This document shows, piece after piece, positions 46,734 through 56,002 of a stretch of DNA of 64,000 bases. Source of the DNA: Celeribacter sp. HF31 (GTDB lineage: Bacteria; Pseudomonadota; Alphaproteobacteria; Rhodobacterales; Rhodobacteraceae). Under the pieces are notes generated by a model. That model did no database searches and was not told where the DNA came from. It worked only from the letters and a program-made list of their open reading frames with translations. The stretch spans positions 1 through 64,000 of the forward strand of contig NZ_JAATOT010000006.1 of NCBI RefSeq assembly GCF_011806455.1. The letters run 5' to 3'. A program made the position numbers and the translations under genes. The number at the start of each line of letters is the position of its first letter. Position 1 is the stretch's first letter.

Positions 46734-47513
46734 ATGGTTCAGTTTAACCTTCCCAAGAACTCCAAAATCGTGACGGGCAAGACCTGGCCGAAGCCCGAGG
46801 GCGCGACCAATGTCCGCAAATTCCAGATCTACCGCTGGAATCCCGATGACGAGAAAAACCCGTCGGTGGACACCTATTTCATCGACATGGACAAATGCGG
46901 TCCGATGGTTCTCGACGCGCTGATCAAGATCAAGAACGAGATCGACCCGACGTTGACCTTCCGTCGTTCGTGCCGCGAGGGCATCTGTGGCTCCTGCGCG
47001 ATGAACATCGATGGGATCAACACGCTCGCCTGCATCTACGGTCTCGACGAGATCAAGGGCGACGTGCGCATCTTCCCGCTGCCGCACATGCCGGTGGTGA
47101 AAGACCTCATTCCCGATCTGACCCACTTCTACGCCCAGCATGCGTCGATCATGCCGTGGCTTGAGACCAAGACCAACCGTCCTGAGAAGGAATGGCGTCA
47201 GTCCATCGAGGATCGCAAGAAACTCGACGGTCTCTATGAGTGCGTGATGTGCGCTTCTTGCTCGACCTCTTGCCCGAGCTACTGGTGGAACGGCGACGAA
47301 TACCTTGGACCGGCAGCTCTGCTGCACGCCTACCGCTGGATCATCGACTCGCGCGATGAGGCCACCGGCGAGCGTCTCGACTACCTCGAAGACAGCTTTA
47401 AACTCTATCGCTGCCACACCATCATGAACTGTGCGAAAACCTGCCCCAAGGGTCTGAACCCGGCGGCGGCGATTGCGCATATCAAGAAGATGATGCTCGA
47501 ACGCACCCACTAA
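46734..47513 (+). CDS. sdhB: Succinate dehydrogenase iron-sulfur subunit
   Basis: 259 residues. [2Fe-2S] ligands C80, C85, C88 and C100 ([10 protein letters not shown]...LAC); [4Fe-4S] and [3Fe-4S] ligands C170, C173, C176, C180 and C227, C233, C237 ([22 protein letters not shown]). It carries electrons from the flavin of SdhA to quinone. It is separated from sdhA by almost 2 kb containing three other genes. Start at 46734. Confidence 0.96.
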   Translation: MVQFNLPKNSKIVTGKTWPKPEGATNVRKFQIYRWNPDDEKNPSVDTYFIDMDKCGPMVLDALIKIKNEIDPTLTFRRSCREGICGSCAMNIDGINTLACIYGLDEIKGDVRIFPLPHMPVVKDLIPDLTHFYAQHASIMPWLETKTNRPEKEWRQSIEDRKKLDGLYECVMCASCSTSCPSYWWNGDEYLGPAALLHAYRWIIDSRDEATGERLDYLEDSFKLYRCHTIMNCAKTCPKGLNPAAAIAHIKKMMLERTH

Positions 47514-47538
47514 GCGGTTTCGACAAAAACGTGAAATG

Positions 47539-47559
47539 CCCCGCTTCGGTGGGGTTTTT
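47539..47559 (+). terminator. Terminator behind sdhB
   Basis: CCCCGC / GTGGGG around a stable TTCG loop, followed by TTTTT. 25 bases behind the sdhB stop; it closes the sdh operon. Confidence 0.9.
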
Positions 47560-47633
47560 CTTTTGCGCTTCTCCCCCTTGCCTCATGCGTCACGCCCGCC
47601 CATCCTGCGCGGAGTTGTTTGAGGAGTTCCCCC

Positions 47634-49040
47634 ATGCGCAAATCCATTGGCGCCCGTTTCCTGATCGTCGGCCTGCTGACGCTTTTGATGTTCATTCCGC
47701 TGTTCTTCGTCTCGGACATCGTGCAGAGCCGTAAGACTTATTCGCAAAGCACCCTGCGTGAGGTGGGCCGCGAATGGGGCGGGGATCAGGTGATCGCAGG
47801 CCCGATGCTTGTGATCCCGGTCGAGGAAACCGTGGACCGCACCGAACGCGAAGCGGTGATCAACCCGGACACGGGCGAGGTCGTTCTGGACGCCGATGGG
47901 TCTCCGCGCCAGCGCCGGGTGACGCGCAAGGTGACCGTGAGCCGCGATCCGATCTATGTCTATCCGGGGCGCTTCGATGTGGATATCGACACGCAAACGC
48001 AAATTCGCCATCGCGGTATCTTTTCGGTGCCGGTCTATCAGGCGGGGATCGACATGGGGTTCGATTTCCCCTGGGACCAGATCGACGCGCAGGCCGTGAA
48101 TGACGAGGTGATCCTCTGGGATCGGGCCGAGCTGATCCTGTCGCTGTCTTCCAACGCCGCGCTGCGCGGGCAGGCGGTGTTGACCGTCGATGGCGCCGAA
48201 GTGCCGCTTGAACCGATTGCCTCGGCCGACGATGCCGCCGGTATCATGGCGGCTTTGGGCGATCCGCGTGGCAAGAGTGACTATGCGCTGACGCTCGGCG
48301 CCAATGGCGCGCAGTCCTTTCAGATCGCGCCGGTCGGACGTCAGACGGCTGTGACCATCAGGTCCGACTGGCCGCACCCGAGTTTCCGGGGCGCCTTCCT
48401 GCCGGACGGTTCGGAGATTTCCGAAGAGGGCTTCTCCGCCACCTGGACCATCCCGCATCTGGCCCGCACCCTGCCGCAGATGACCCGCGAGAATTACACC
48501 CGGACCCTGCGCTACAATATGGCCTTCGGGGTCGATTTCATCGAGCCGAATGACTTTTATCAAAAGTCCTTCCGTGCGGCGAATTATTCGATCCTTTTCA
48601 TCGCGCTGACCTTTCTCACCGTTTTGCTGGTGGAAAAAGGTGCCGAACGCCCGGCCCACCCGGTGCAATATATCCTGATCGGTCTGGCGCAATCGATTTT
48701 CGTCCTCTTGATGGTGGCCTATTCCGAACAGATCGGCTTTGGCCCCGCCTATGCGCTCTCTGCCGGGGCGACCATTGCGCTTTTGACCTTCTTTGGCGCT
48801 GTGGGGCTGAAACTCGGACGGCGCACGGCGGTTCTGGGCGTCATGCTTTTGGTGCTTTATGGCGTGCTCTATCTGATCCTGCGCTCTGCGGATTATGCAT
48901 TGCTTGCGGGGGCGTCCCTGTCCTTTGTGGCTCTGGCCGCGACCATGTTCTTTACCCGCAACGAGGATTGGTACGGGCCGGAGGGCAGCGGCTTGTTCGC
49001 GCGTAAACGCAAGGAGCCTGCGCCCAAAACAACGTCGTAA
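47634..49040 (+). CDS. creD: CreD-like inner membrane protein
   Basis: 468 residues: one N-terminal membrane helix (about 6-24), a large periplasmic part (25-300; REWGGDQVIAGPMLVIPVEE), then about five helices in the C-terminal third (FIALTFLTVLLVEKG, LIGLAQSIFVLLMVAY, LLTFFGAVGLKLG, MLLVLYGVLYLIL, LSFVALAATMFF), as in the CreD family. CreD is linked to the envelope stress and beta-lactam response in enterobacteria, but no creBC pair is near. The start at 47634 has GAGGAG upstream. Confidence 0.88.
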   Translation: MRKSIGARFLIVGLLTLLMFIPLFFVSDIVQSRKTYSQSTLREVGREWGGDQVIAGPMLVIPVEETVDRTEREAVINPDTGEVVLDADGSPRQRRVTRKVTVSRDPIYVYPGRFDVDIDTQTQIRHRGIFSVPVYQAGIDMGFDFPWDQIDAQAVNDEVILWDRAELILSLSSNAALRGQAVLTVDGAEVPLEPIASADDAAGIMAALGDPRGKSDYALTLGANGAQSFQIAPVGRQTAVTIRSDWPHPSFRGAFLPDGSEISEEGFSATWTIPHLARTLPQMTRENYTRTLRYNMAFGVDFIEPNDFYQKSFRAANYSILFIALTFLTVLLVEKGAERPAHPVQYILIGLAQSIFVLLMVAYSEQIGFGPAYALSAGATIALLTFFGAVGLKLGRRTAVLGVMLLVLYGVLYLILRSADYALLAGASLSFVALAATMFFTRNEDWYGPEGSGLFARKRKEPAPKTTS

Positions 49041-49086
49041 CATATCCGTGGTTTTCCATTCGGCAAGACACGGCGTATGAGGGGGC

Positions 49087-49287
49087 ATGGTCATTTTCAT
49101 CCCCCTCATCCTCATCGCGCTCTACGTGGGCATGTATGTCTTGCGCACGGATCGCACGTCGGATTGCCGCTGGCGTCAGACCGGCAAGGATGCGGAGGGC
49201 ATCACCTTTCGCTGTCAGGTCTGTGGCGCAGAGGCCCGCACCGTGAAGGGCGAGCCGACACATTGCGGGGCCAAGCCCAACACGTAA
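49087..49287 (+). CDS. Small membrane-anchored protein with a zinc-ribbon-like tail
   Basis: 66 residues: one N-terminal membrane helix (about 1-19, VIFIPLILIALYVGMYVL), then a short soluble part with CRW, CQVCGAEARTV and a C near the end (HCGAK), giving a C-x2-C ... H-C arrangement that may bind zinc. GAGGGGGC precedes the ATG. No family was recognised. It follows creD by 46 bases in the same direction. Confidence 0.75.
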   Translation: MVIFIPLILIALYVGMYVLRTDRTSDCRWRQTGKDAEGITFRCQVCGAEARTVKGEPTHCGAKPNT

Positions 49288-49421
49288 AGACCCCAACACG
49301 CATGGCGCTGCATTGCAGCATGCGCATGGCGACTATGCGACATTAGGGGGCTGTCTTTCGCGGCGTCGCAGCATACCTCAGTGCACAAGGGAGACAACTA
49401 CACCTCCACGGAGTTTATGAC

Positions 49422-49589
49422 ATGACCCTGCACGATGTTGCACTGAACGACAAAGCCAAAGACGCCGCGATGAAAGTGTCCGAATGGCTCGAATACTACG
49501 CCCCGGCCACCCCGGCGGTGAAAACCAGCGAACAGGTTGTTCCGGGCAAACTCGATGTGCTCGATCAAATGTACGCCTACTACGAATAA
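49422..49589 (+). CDS. Small acidic protein (55 residues)
   Basis: From the ATG at 49422 the frame encodes MTLHDVALNDKAKDAAMKVS, then EWLEYYAPATPAVKTSEQVV, and ends LDVLDQMYAYYE. GGAG lies 9 bases before the start, and a strong terminator follows 23 bases after the stop, so it forms a compact unit. It is rich in Tyr and Asp/Glu at the end and has no membrane helix. No family recognised. Confidence 0.7.
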   Translation: MTLHDVALNDKAKDAAMKVSEWLEYYAPATPAVKTSEQVVPGKLDVLDQMYAYYE

Positions 49590-49612
49590 GGCCTCCCGCC
49601 TTCGTAGACTGA

Positions 49613-49636
49613 AAAGCCCCGGCAGAGCGGGGCTTT
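49613..49636 (+). terminator. Terminator behind the 55-residue gene
   Basis: AAAGCCCCG / CGGGGCTTT with a six-base loop, 24 bases after the stop codon at 49589. It supports that the small gene upstream is transcribed. Confidence 0.85.
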
Positions 49637-49648
49637 GTCATGTTAAAG

Positions 49649-49754
49649 CGTTTTTCGTTTAATCTGAATGAGATTGAGCGAAAAACGTTGCCACACTGAA
49701 TTGATAGTGCTGCGTTTCTCAATAATTGAGTGCTTCAAGTTTCTTGAGAAACGC
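49649..49754. repeat. Two adjacent long hairpins
   Basis: The first (49649-49687) pairs CGTTTTTCGTTTAATC with GATTGAGCGAAAAACG around a seven-base loop. The second (49712-49754) pairs GCGTTTCTCAA with TTGAGAAACGC and has an inner stem. Both share a GCGTTT-TC core. The second ends one base before the stop of the aldo/keto reductase gene. They look like members of an intergenic repeat family and may end the convergent transcript. Confidence 0.65.
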
Positions 49755-49755
49755 T

Positions 49756-50745
49756 TTAGCAGTAGCGTTCGACGCCGAGGATTTGCTGATCGGCATAGCG
49801 ATCCCCCGCCGCCCAACCTGCTGGCAAAATCTGTTCGATCTCCCAAAGATCGTCCTCCGACAGGCCGATCTCGCCCGCGTGGGCCCAATCGGCGAGGTGT
49901 TCTTTGGTGCGCGTTCCGGGAATCGGGATCAGGTGATCGCCTTGGTGCAGCACCCAAGCGAGCGCCAGTGCCGGGGTCGAGACGCCTTTCTTCTCGGCAT
50001 AGGCTTGGAACGCGTGGATGTAGTCCAGGTTTTCCAGCCAGTTCTGCCCCATGAAACGCGGGTTCACTTTGCGGAAATCATTGTCGGAAAACTGCGCGGG
50101 GTCGAGATCGGCCACGCCAAGCGCGCCACGGGCCACCGGAGAGAAGGGGATGAAAGCGATCCCCAGCTCTTCGCAGGTCTGGATCACGCCCAGCTCCGGC
50201 TGTCGGGTCCAAAGCGAATATTCGTTCTGCACCGCCGTCACGGGCACGACCTTGTGCGCACGCCGGATCGTCGAAGGCGCCACTTCGGACAGGCCCCAGG
50301 CGTCGATCAGACCCTCTTCAATGAGCTTGCCCATGGTCTCGGCGACCCTCTCCACCGGCAACTCTTGTTGCCGACGGTGGATGTAATAAAGCTCGACCTT
50401 GTCGCGGTTTAGCTTTTTCAGTGAGCCTTCCAGCTCAGAGCGGATGTAATCTTCCTCATTGTTAAAGCTGCGCTCCGGGCCCATGACGATGCCGCACTTG
50501 GTGGCCAGCGTCACATCGGCCCCGCTTTCCTTGAGGTATTGACCGACAAGCTTTTCAGACCGCCCCATGCCGTAGATGTTCGCGGTGTCCCAAAAGTCGA
50601 TCCCGGCGGCTTCGACGGCGGCGAGGGTTTCGAGAGAGGTGTCGTCATCGGCGGCACCGAAGAACCCGGCGAAGCTCATGCAGCCAAAGCCGATGGCGCT
50701 CACCAGAGGTCCGTTTGTGCCAAGTTGGCGTTTGGGCATTCTCAT
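49756..50745 (-). CDS. Aldo/keto reductase
   Basis: 329 residues of the AKR TIM barrel. Catalytic tetrad: Asp and Tyr in [14 protein letters not shown], Lys in VTLATKCGI, His in [13 protein letters not shown] residues in the C-terminal third ([20 protein letters not shown]). It reduces aldehydes or ketones. The ATG at 50745 overlaps the deoD stop by four bases; MPKRQLG two codons later is an alternative start. It is probably co-transcribed with deoD. Confidence 0.9.
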   Translation of the reverse strand: MRMPKRQLGTNGPLVSAIGFGCMSFAGFFGAADDDTSLETLAAVEAAGIDFWDTANIYGMGRSEKLVGQYLKESGADVTLATKCGIVMGPERSFNNEEDYIRSELEGSLKKLNRDKVELYYIHRRQQELPVERVAETMGKLIEEGLIDAWGLSEVAPSTIRRAHKVVPVTAVQNEYSLWTRQPELGVIQTCEELGIAFIPFSPVARGALGVADLDPAQFSDNDFRKVNPRFMGQNWLENLDYIHAFQAYAEKKGVSTPALALAWVLHQGDHLIPIPGTRTKEHLADWAHAGEIGLSEDDLWEIEQILPAGWAAGDRYADQQILGVERYC

Positions 50746-51452
50746 GCGAAAGCGGCCTCCAATGCGATCTCGACCATATCGCCAAAACTCTTTTCCCGCT
50801 GGTCGGAGGGCAGCGCCTCATGCGTCAGAAGGTGATCGGAAACGGTCATCACGCCCAGTGCCCGCACGCCATGCCGCGCGGCGACGGTGTAAAGCTCGGC
50901 GGCTTCCATTTCGACGCCGAGGATGCCGTGACGGATCATCACCTCATCGAGATCAGGACGTTCGGCATAGAAAATGTCCGACGAATAGATGTTGCCGACA
51001 TGGACGCCGGTGTCTTTCTGACGCGCGGCGGCGACAGCGGCCTCCAACAGGCCGTAATCGGCACAGGGCGCGTAGTTAATCTCCTTGAAGAACCCGGCCG
51101 ACGGCGTTGTGCCCATCGTGGTGGCGGTCATGGCGATCACCACGTCACGCACTTTGATATGATGCTGCATCGCGCCGCAGGACCCGATGCGGATGAGGGT
51201 CTTGGCGCCATATTCGGTGATCAGCTCATTGGCATAGATCGAGATCGACGGCATGCCCATGCCGGAGCCGTGGATGGTCACGGGATGGCCCTTATAGGTG
51301 CCGGTAAAGCCCAGCATGCCCCGCACCTCGTTTACCAGTTTGATGTCGTCGAGATAGGTCTCGGCGGCCCATTTCGCGCGGTAGGGATCGCCCGGCATCA
51401 GGACGGTTTCGGCAATCTCGCCGGGCTTTGCGGCAATATGGGGGGTCGGCAT
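50742..51452 (-). CDS. deoD: Purine nucleoside phosphorylase (DeoD type)
   Basis: 236 residues, like E. coli Deo[22 protein letters not shown], the phosphate and nucleoside pocket segments [31 protein letters not shown] and [12 protein letters not shown], and the catalytic Asp in TVSDHL. It splits purine nucleosides with phosphate. The start at 51452 is preferred over 51458 because GAGGAG is seven bases before it. It fits the nucleoside-type ABC importer at 61087. Confidence 0.93.
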   Translation of the reverse strand: MPTPHIAAKPGEIAETVLMPGDPYRAKWAAETYLDDIKLVNEVRGMLGFTGTYKGHPVTIHGSGMGMPSISIYANELITEYGAKTLIRIGSCGAMQHHIKVRDVVIAMTATTMGTTPSAGFFKEINYAPCADYGLLEAAVAAARQKDTGVHVGNIYSSDIFYAERPDLDEVMIRHGILGVEMEAAELYTVAARHGVRALGVMTVSDHLLTHEALPSDQREKSFGDMVEIALEAAFA

Positions 51453-51518
51453 ATCCATGCTCCTCGTGCTATCGGTCTTTGGGCCACAGTAAGACAGCCG
51501 GGGACAGGATTGTATAGA

Positions 51519-52061
51519 ATGCAGCGCAGGATTTTTTCGCGCACCGCCATGATGGTTTCTGCGGTGCTCCTCGCAGGGCCTGAAAGCGTGATGGCCGAGG
51601 AGCCGGAAGAGTTGGAAATGGTCAAGACGATCTTCGCCGAGATCCAACCGCTCTCGTTCCAGAAAAAGCGCGAATACTGCGGGTTGATCGGGCGGGATGC
51701 CGACGGAAAGCTGATCGCCAGCCCTGCGAAAAAGGGCTCCATCGACGGTTGCACCCCGCGCGACACAGAGGAGATGGAGGTGGTCATCGCCTCCTATCAC
51801 ACCCACGGCAGTTTTATGCGCGGCTACGTGTCGGAGGTGCCGTCGGTCAACGACATGGAGGCCGACGAGAGCGATGGCATCGACGGCTGGGTCGCCACGC
51901 CGGGAGGGCGGCTTTGGTATGTCGACAGTTCGGAGATGGTGATTTCTCAGGTCTGCGGGCTGGGCTGCCTTCCGGTCGATGCACGGTTCGAGCCGCATGA
52001 CAGCGGGCCCGTCGCAGAAAGCTATTCCTACGACGAGTTGGTCACGTTTTTCGAAGAGTAG
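51519..52061 (+). CDS. Exported DUF4329-like protein
   Basis: 180 residues: signal peptide (about 1-26; [20 protein letters not shown], cleavage near VMA/EE) and a periplasmic domain with [28 protein letters not shown] and [14 protein letters not shown], matching the DUF4329 pattern, which is related to JAB/MPN-like metal proteins (H-x-H). Its role is unknown. Start at 51519; no good ribosome-binding site. Convergent with ecm, three bases apart. Confidence 0.75.
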   Translation: MQRRIFSRTAMMVSAVLLAGPESVMAEEPEELEMVKTIFAEIQPLSFQKKREYCGLIGRDADGKLIASPAKKGSIDGCTPRDTEEMEVVIASYHTHGSFMRGYVSEVPSVNDMEADESDGIDGWVATPGGRLWYVDSSEMVISQVCGLGCLPVDARFEPHDSGPVAESYSYDELVTFFEE

Positions 52062-52064
52062 GCC

Positions 52065-54044
52065 TTACTCCGCCGCCTCTTTGCTCGGGTCCACGAGTGC
52101 CACGATGTCGAACATGATGCGGTTCAGCTCGAAATCTTTCGGCGTGTAGACGCGGGCCACACCGATGGAGCGCAGGTGCTCGGCGTCCTCTTCCGGGATG
52201 ATGCCGCCGGCGACCACCGGAATATGGCTCAGACCGGCCTCTTTCATCTGCCGCATCAGCTCCTCGATCAGCGGAATATGCGAGCCTGACAGAATCGACA
52301 GCCCCACCACATGGGCGTCATCGGCCTTGGCCGCGGCGACGATTTCCGCAGGGGTCAGGCGGATGCCCTCATAGGCGATCTCCATGCCGCAATCGCGGGC
52401 GCGGGCGGCAATCTGTTCGGCGCCGTTGGAGTGACCGTCGAGGCCGGGTTTGCCGACGAGGAACTTGAGCTTGCGTCCCAAGGAGGCGGACACACGGGCG
52501 ACCTCTTCGCGAATTTCATCCAGCCCCTCGGTGCGGTTCGACGGGTTGGCGGACACGCCCGTGGGCCCGCGATACTGACCGAAAGCGGCCCGCACCACAT
52601 CGCCCCATTCGCCCGTCGTCGCGCCCGCTTTTGCCGCCTTGATTGAGGCGGGCATGACGTTGACGCCGCTGGCCGCTGCCTCGCGTAGCTCTTTGAGGGC
52701 GGCCTGAACGGCGGGCTCATCGCGACTCTCGCGCCACGCGTCGAGACGCGCGATCTGATCGGCCTCGGCTTCGGGGTCGGCCTTCATGATGCCACCGTCG
52801 CCTGCCGTGAGTGGCGAGGGCTCGCCGGTGGTCCATTTGTTCACGCCGACGACCACGGTTTCGCCCGCCTCGATCTTGGCGATCCGTTCTGCATTGGCCT
52901 CCACAAGGCGCGATTTCATATACTCAATCGACTCGATCGCGCCGCCCATGCCGTCGAGTGTCTCAAGCTCGGCCCGCGCGCCCTCTTTCAGAGCGGCCAC
53001 TTTGCGTTCCACGGCGGGGTTGTTGTCGAAGAGGTCCTCATATTCCAAGAGGTCCGTCTCATAGGCGAAAATCTGTTGCATGCGCAGCGACCATTGCTGA
53101 TCGAAGGGACGCGGCAGACCAAGCGCCTCGTTCCATGCCGGAAGCTGCACCGCGCGGGCACGGGCGTTTTTGCTGAGCGTCACGGCGAGCATTTCGATCA
53201 GAATGCGGTAGACGTTGTTTTCCGGCTGCTGCTCCGTGAGGCCCAGAGAGTTGACCTGAACCCCATAGCGGAAGCGGCGGAATTTCGGGTCCTCGACGCC
53301 GTAACGTTCGCGGGTGATCTCATCCCACAGCTCGACAAAGGCGCGCATCTTGCACATCTCGGTGACGAACCGGATGCCTGCGTTCACGAAAAACGAAATC
53401 CGTCCAACCATATTGGGGAAGGCCTCTGCGGGCACTTTCTCTTTCAGGTCGTCCAGCACGGCGATGGCGGTGGCCAGCGCAAAGGCCAGCTCCTGCTCGG
53501 GCGTCGCGCCGGCCTCCTGCAGGTGGTAGGAACAGACGTTCATCGGGTTCCATTTCGGCAGATGCTCGCGGGTGTAAGCGGCGACATCGGTGATCATCCG
53601 CAACGACGGGCGGGGCGGGCAAACATACGTTCCGCGCGACAGATACTCTTTGATGATGTCGTTCTGCACCGTGCCTTGCAGTTTGGAAATATCCGCGCCT
53701 TGTTCCTCGGCGACGGCAATATAAAGCGCCAAGAGCCAAGGTGCCGTGGCGTTGATCGTCATGGAGGTGTTCATTTGTTCGAGCGGGATCTCGTCAAAGA
53801 GCATGCGCATGTCGCCCAGATGCGCGACCGGCACGCCGACCTTGCCGACCTCGCCCTTCGCCAGCTCATGATCGCTGTCGTACCCCGTTTGTGTGGGCAG
53901 GTCGAAGGCGACGGACAGGCCGGTCTGCCCCTTGGACAGGTTGGTGCGATAGAGCGCGTTGGAAGCCTTTGCGGTCGAGTGCCCCGCGTAGGTACGGAAC
54001 AGCCAGGGACGATCTTTGGTGATCCCGGTTTTATCTTCACTCAT
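52065..54044 (-). CDS. ecm: Ethylmalonyl-CoA mutase
   Basis: 659 residues, one chain with the acyl-CoA mutase domain (about 1-510) and a C-terminal B12 domain with GLDGHSNGAEQIA (the D-x-H-x-x-G adenosylcobalamin motif, about 530) and VVAGGIIPEED. The substrate region carries the features of Ecm rather than of methylmalonyl-CoA mutase, as far as memory permits, for instance the GHSTAKASNALYRTNL start. It interconverts ethylmalonyl-CoA and methylsuccinyl-CoA in the acetate pathway. GGGAGG is seven bases before the start at 54044. Divergent from ccr. Confidence 0.93.
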   Translation of the reverse strand: MSEDKTGITKDRPWLFRTYAGHSTAKASNALYRTNLSKGQTGLSVAFDLPTQTGYDSDHELAKGEVGKVGVPVAHLGDMRMLFDEIPLEQMNTSMTINATAPWLLALYIAVAEEQGADISKLQGTVQNDIIKEYLSRGTYVCPPRPSLRMITDVAAYTREHLPKWNPMNVCSYHLQEAGATPEQELAFALATAIAVLDDLKEKVPAEAFPNMVGRISFFVNAGIRFVTEMCKMRAFVELWDEITRERYGVEDPKFRRFRYGVQVNSLGLTEQQPENNVYRILIEMLAVTLSKNARARAVQLPAWNEALGLPRPFDQQWSLRMQQIFAYETDLLEYEDLFDNNPAVERKVAALKEGARAELETLDGMGGAIESIEYMKSRLVEANAERIAKIEAGETVVVGVNKWTTGEPSPLTAGDGGIMKADPEAEADQIARLDAWRESRDEPAVQAALKELREAAASGVNVMPASIKAAKAGATTGEWGDVVRAAFGQYRGPTGVSANPSNRTEGLDEIREEVARVSASLGRKLKFLVGKPGLDGHSNGAEQIAARARDCGMEIAYEGIRLTPAEIVAAAKADDAHVVGLSILSGSHIPLIEELMRQMKEAGLSHIPVVAGGIIPEEDAEHLRSIGVARVYTPKDFELNRIMFDIVALVDPSKEAAE

Positions 54045-54398
54045 CGCAAACCTCCCAATATTGCGTTGCAACATTATTTCTCAGAGTGCGTTATGCTTGA
54101 AATATTGTGCCATTGTCAATTCGCCGCAACGCGGCAGAGGTGGAAAAATCTGTGACGTCAGGGAATTTTGCATCGGCGAGACGCGGAATCCCTTTGTTTT
54201 ATAAGGATGTCAGATAAGTTTCTGCATTCGCTCGGTTATAAAATTACAAAAATAGACTTATCAACATTGCATAATTACTTTGTGAAGCGTATCACCATGG
54301 CATACCCCGCGATTCTGCATCGCGGCACGACAAGGCTCACAGCGCTCTCCCGTGACGGCACGGAGAGGCAAAGAGACGGAAAGATTTGGAGGAGAAAC
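54045..54398. promoter_or_regulatory. Divergent ecm/ccr promoter region
   Basis: A 354-base gene-free region. CAATATTG (54056-54063) stands directly at the ecm ribosome-binding site, followed by GTTGCAAC (54065-54072). The minus strand reads CGCAATATTGGGAGG, close to the dyad at mcl2 (39107-39121). The ccr side is AT-rich near 54240-54290, which may hold its promoter. TTGC/GCAA half-sites recall the TTTGCAAA-type sites of acyl-CoA regulators, but the match is loose. Confidence 0.5.
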
Positions 54399-55679
54399 AT
54401 GGCGCTCGACACGAACCAGCCGGCCTACGAGGCCGAAGAGAAAGACCTCTACGAGATCGGGGAAATCCCGCCGATGGGCTATGTGCCTGAAAAGATGTAC
54501 GCTTGGGCGATCCGTCGCGAGCGTCATGGCGAACCCGAGACCTCGTTCCAAAGTGAAGTCGTCGAGACGCCGAAGCTCGACAGTCACGAGGTTCTGGTGC
54601 TCGTGATGGCCGCGGGCGTGAACTACAATGGCATCTGGGCAGGTCTCGGCGTGCCGATCTCTCCTTTTGATGGACATGGCGCCGAGTATCACATCGCGGG
54701 TTCCGACGCCTCCGGCATCGTTTGGGCGGTGGGTGATCGGGTGAAAACCTGGAAAGTCGGCGACGAGGTCGTGATCCACTGTAACCAGGACGATGGCGAT
54801 GACGAGGAATGCAACGGCGGCGATCCGATGTATTCGCCCTCGCAGCGCATCTGGGGCTATGAGACGCCGGACGGCTCTTTCGCGCAGTTCACCCGCGTGC
54901 AGGCGCAACAGCTTCTGCCGCGTCCCAAACATCTGAGCTGGGAAGAGAGTGCCTGCTACACGCTGACGCTGGCGACCGCCTATCGCATGCTCTTCGGCCA
55001 CCATCCGCATGAGTTGAAACCGGGTCAGAACGTTCTGGTCTGGGGCGCGTCGGGCGGTCTCGGGTCCTTCGCGATCCAACTGGCCAATGCGGCGGGTGCG
55101 AATGCGATCGGGGTGATCTCCGACGAGGATAAACGCGATTTCGTCATGGGCCTGGGTTCCAAAGGTGTGATCAACCGCAAGGACTTCGATTGCTGGGGCC
55201 AATTGCCCACGGTGAACACGCCGGAATACGCCGCATGGTTCAAAGAGGCGCGCAAGTTTGGCGCTGCGATCTGGGCCATCACCGGCAAGGGCAACAACGT
55301 CGACATCGTCTTCGAACATCCGGGCGAAGCAACCTTCCCGGTCTCGACGCTGGTCTGTAAAAAAGGCGGTATGGTCGTGATTTGCGCGGGCACCTCCGGC
55401 TTCAACTGTACCTTCGACGTGCGCTACATGTGGATGCATCAAAAGCGTTTGCAGGGCTCGCACTTCGCGCATCTGAAGCAAGCGGCGGCGGCAAACAAGC
55501 TGATGATCGAACGTCGGATCGATCCGTGCATGTCCGAAGTCTTCCCTTGGGATGAAATCCCGGCGGCACATACGAAGATGCTGAAGAATCAGCACAAGCC
55601 GGGGAACATGGCCGTTCTGGTTCAGGCTCCGAAAACCGGGCTTCACACTTTGGAAGATGTGTTGGAAGCCGGAAAATAA
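54399..55679 (+). CDS. ccr: Crotonyl-CoA carboxylase/reductase
   Basis: 426 residues of the MDR superfamily. MAAGVNYNGIWAGLGVP, HIAGSDASGIVWAVGDRV, the NADP motif VLVWGASGGLGSFAIQLA, and the Ccr-specific insertion CNQDDGDDEECNGGDPMYSP identify it. It reduces and carboxylates crotonyl-CoA to ethylmalonyl-CoA with NADPH and CO2, the key reaction of the ethylmalonyl-CoA pathway. GGAGGAG precedes the start. It is divergent from ecm and ends at a strong terminator. Confidence 0.96.
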   Translation: MALDTNQPAYEAEEKDLYEIGEIPPMGYVPEKMYAWAIRRERHGEPETSFQSEVVETPKLDSHEVLVLVMAAGVNYNGIWAGLGVPISPFDGHGAEYHIAGSDASGIVWAVGDRVKTWKVGDEVVIHCNQDDGDDEECNGGDPMYSPSQRIWGYETPDGSFAQFTRVQAQQLLPRPKHLSWEESACYTLTLATAYRMLFGHHPHELKPGQNVLVWGASGGLGSFAIQLANAAGANAIGVISDEDKRDFVMGLGSKGVINRKDFDCWGQLPTVNTPEYAAWFKEARKFGAAIWAITGKGNNVDIVFEHPGEATFPVSTLVCKKGGMVVICAGTSGFNCTFDVRYMWMHQKRLQGSHFAHLKQAAAANKLMIERRIDPCMSEVFPWDEIPAAHTKMLKNQHKPGNMAVLVQAPKTGLHTLEDVLEAGK

Positions 55680-55713
55680 GTCGCTTTTTCGACCATTGTT
55701 GCTTGGTCTCGAG

Positions 55714-55743
55714 CCCGCCCCTTAACCATGGGGCGGGTTTTTT
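55714..55743 (+). terminator. Terminator behind ccr
   Basis: CCCGCCCC / GGGGCGGG, an 8-bp stem with an eight-base loop and TTTTTT, 34 bases after the ccr stop. The rest of the 323-base gap 55680-56002 shows no gene; it leads to the luxR locus and is AT-rich, with no clear lux box. Confidence 0.92.
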
Positions 55744-56002
55744 CTGTGCTGTTGAATTTATGCAACTATAGGTTGTTCTGGAACCGAGGGCCGCTGTTGC
55801 GTCCTGCAAAGCCTCAAAATGTCTCTAAGTTCCTTGGATGGGATGCCGCAAGCCTGTGAAAATTAACGGAATATTTTATTTCAGCATATTACGTAAACCT
55901 ACCTCGCTATTTTTGGGGAGGGTAAAACCGCGAATTTCAGAGTGCGAAAGAGATGTCTAAAGTTGAAATTGCACCCAAGCGACAACCGGAAAGAGGGTTT
56001 AC

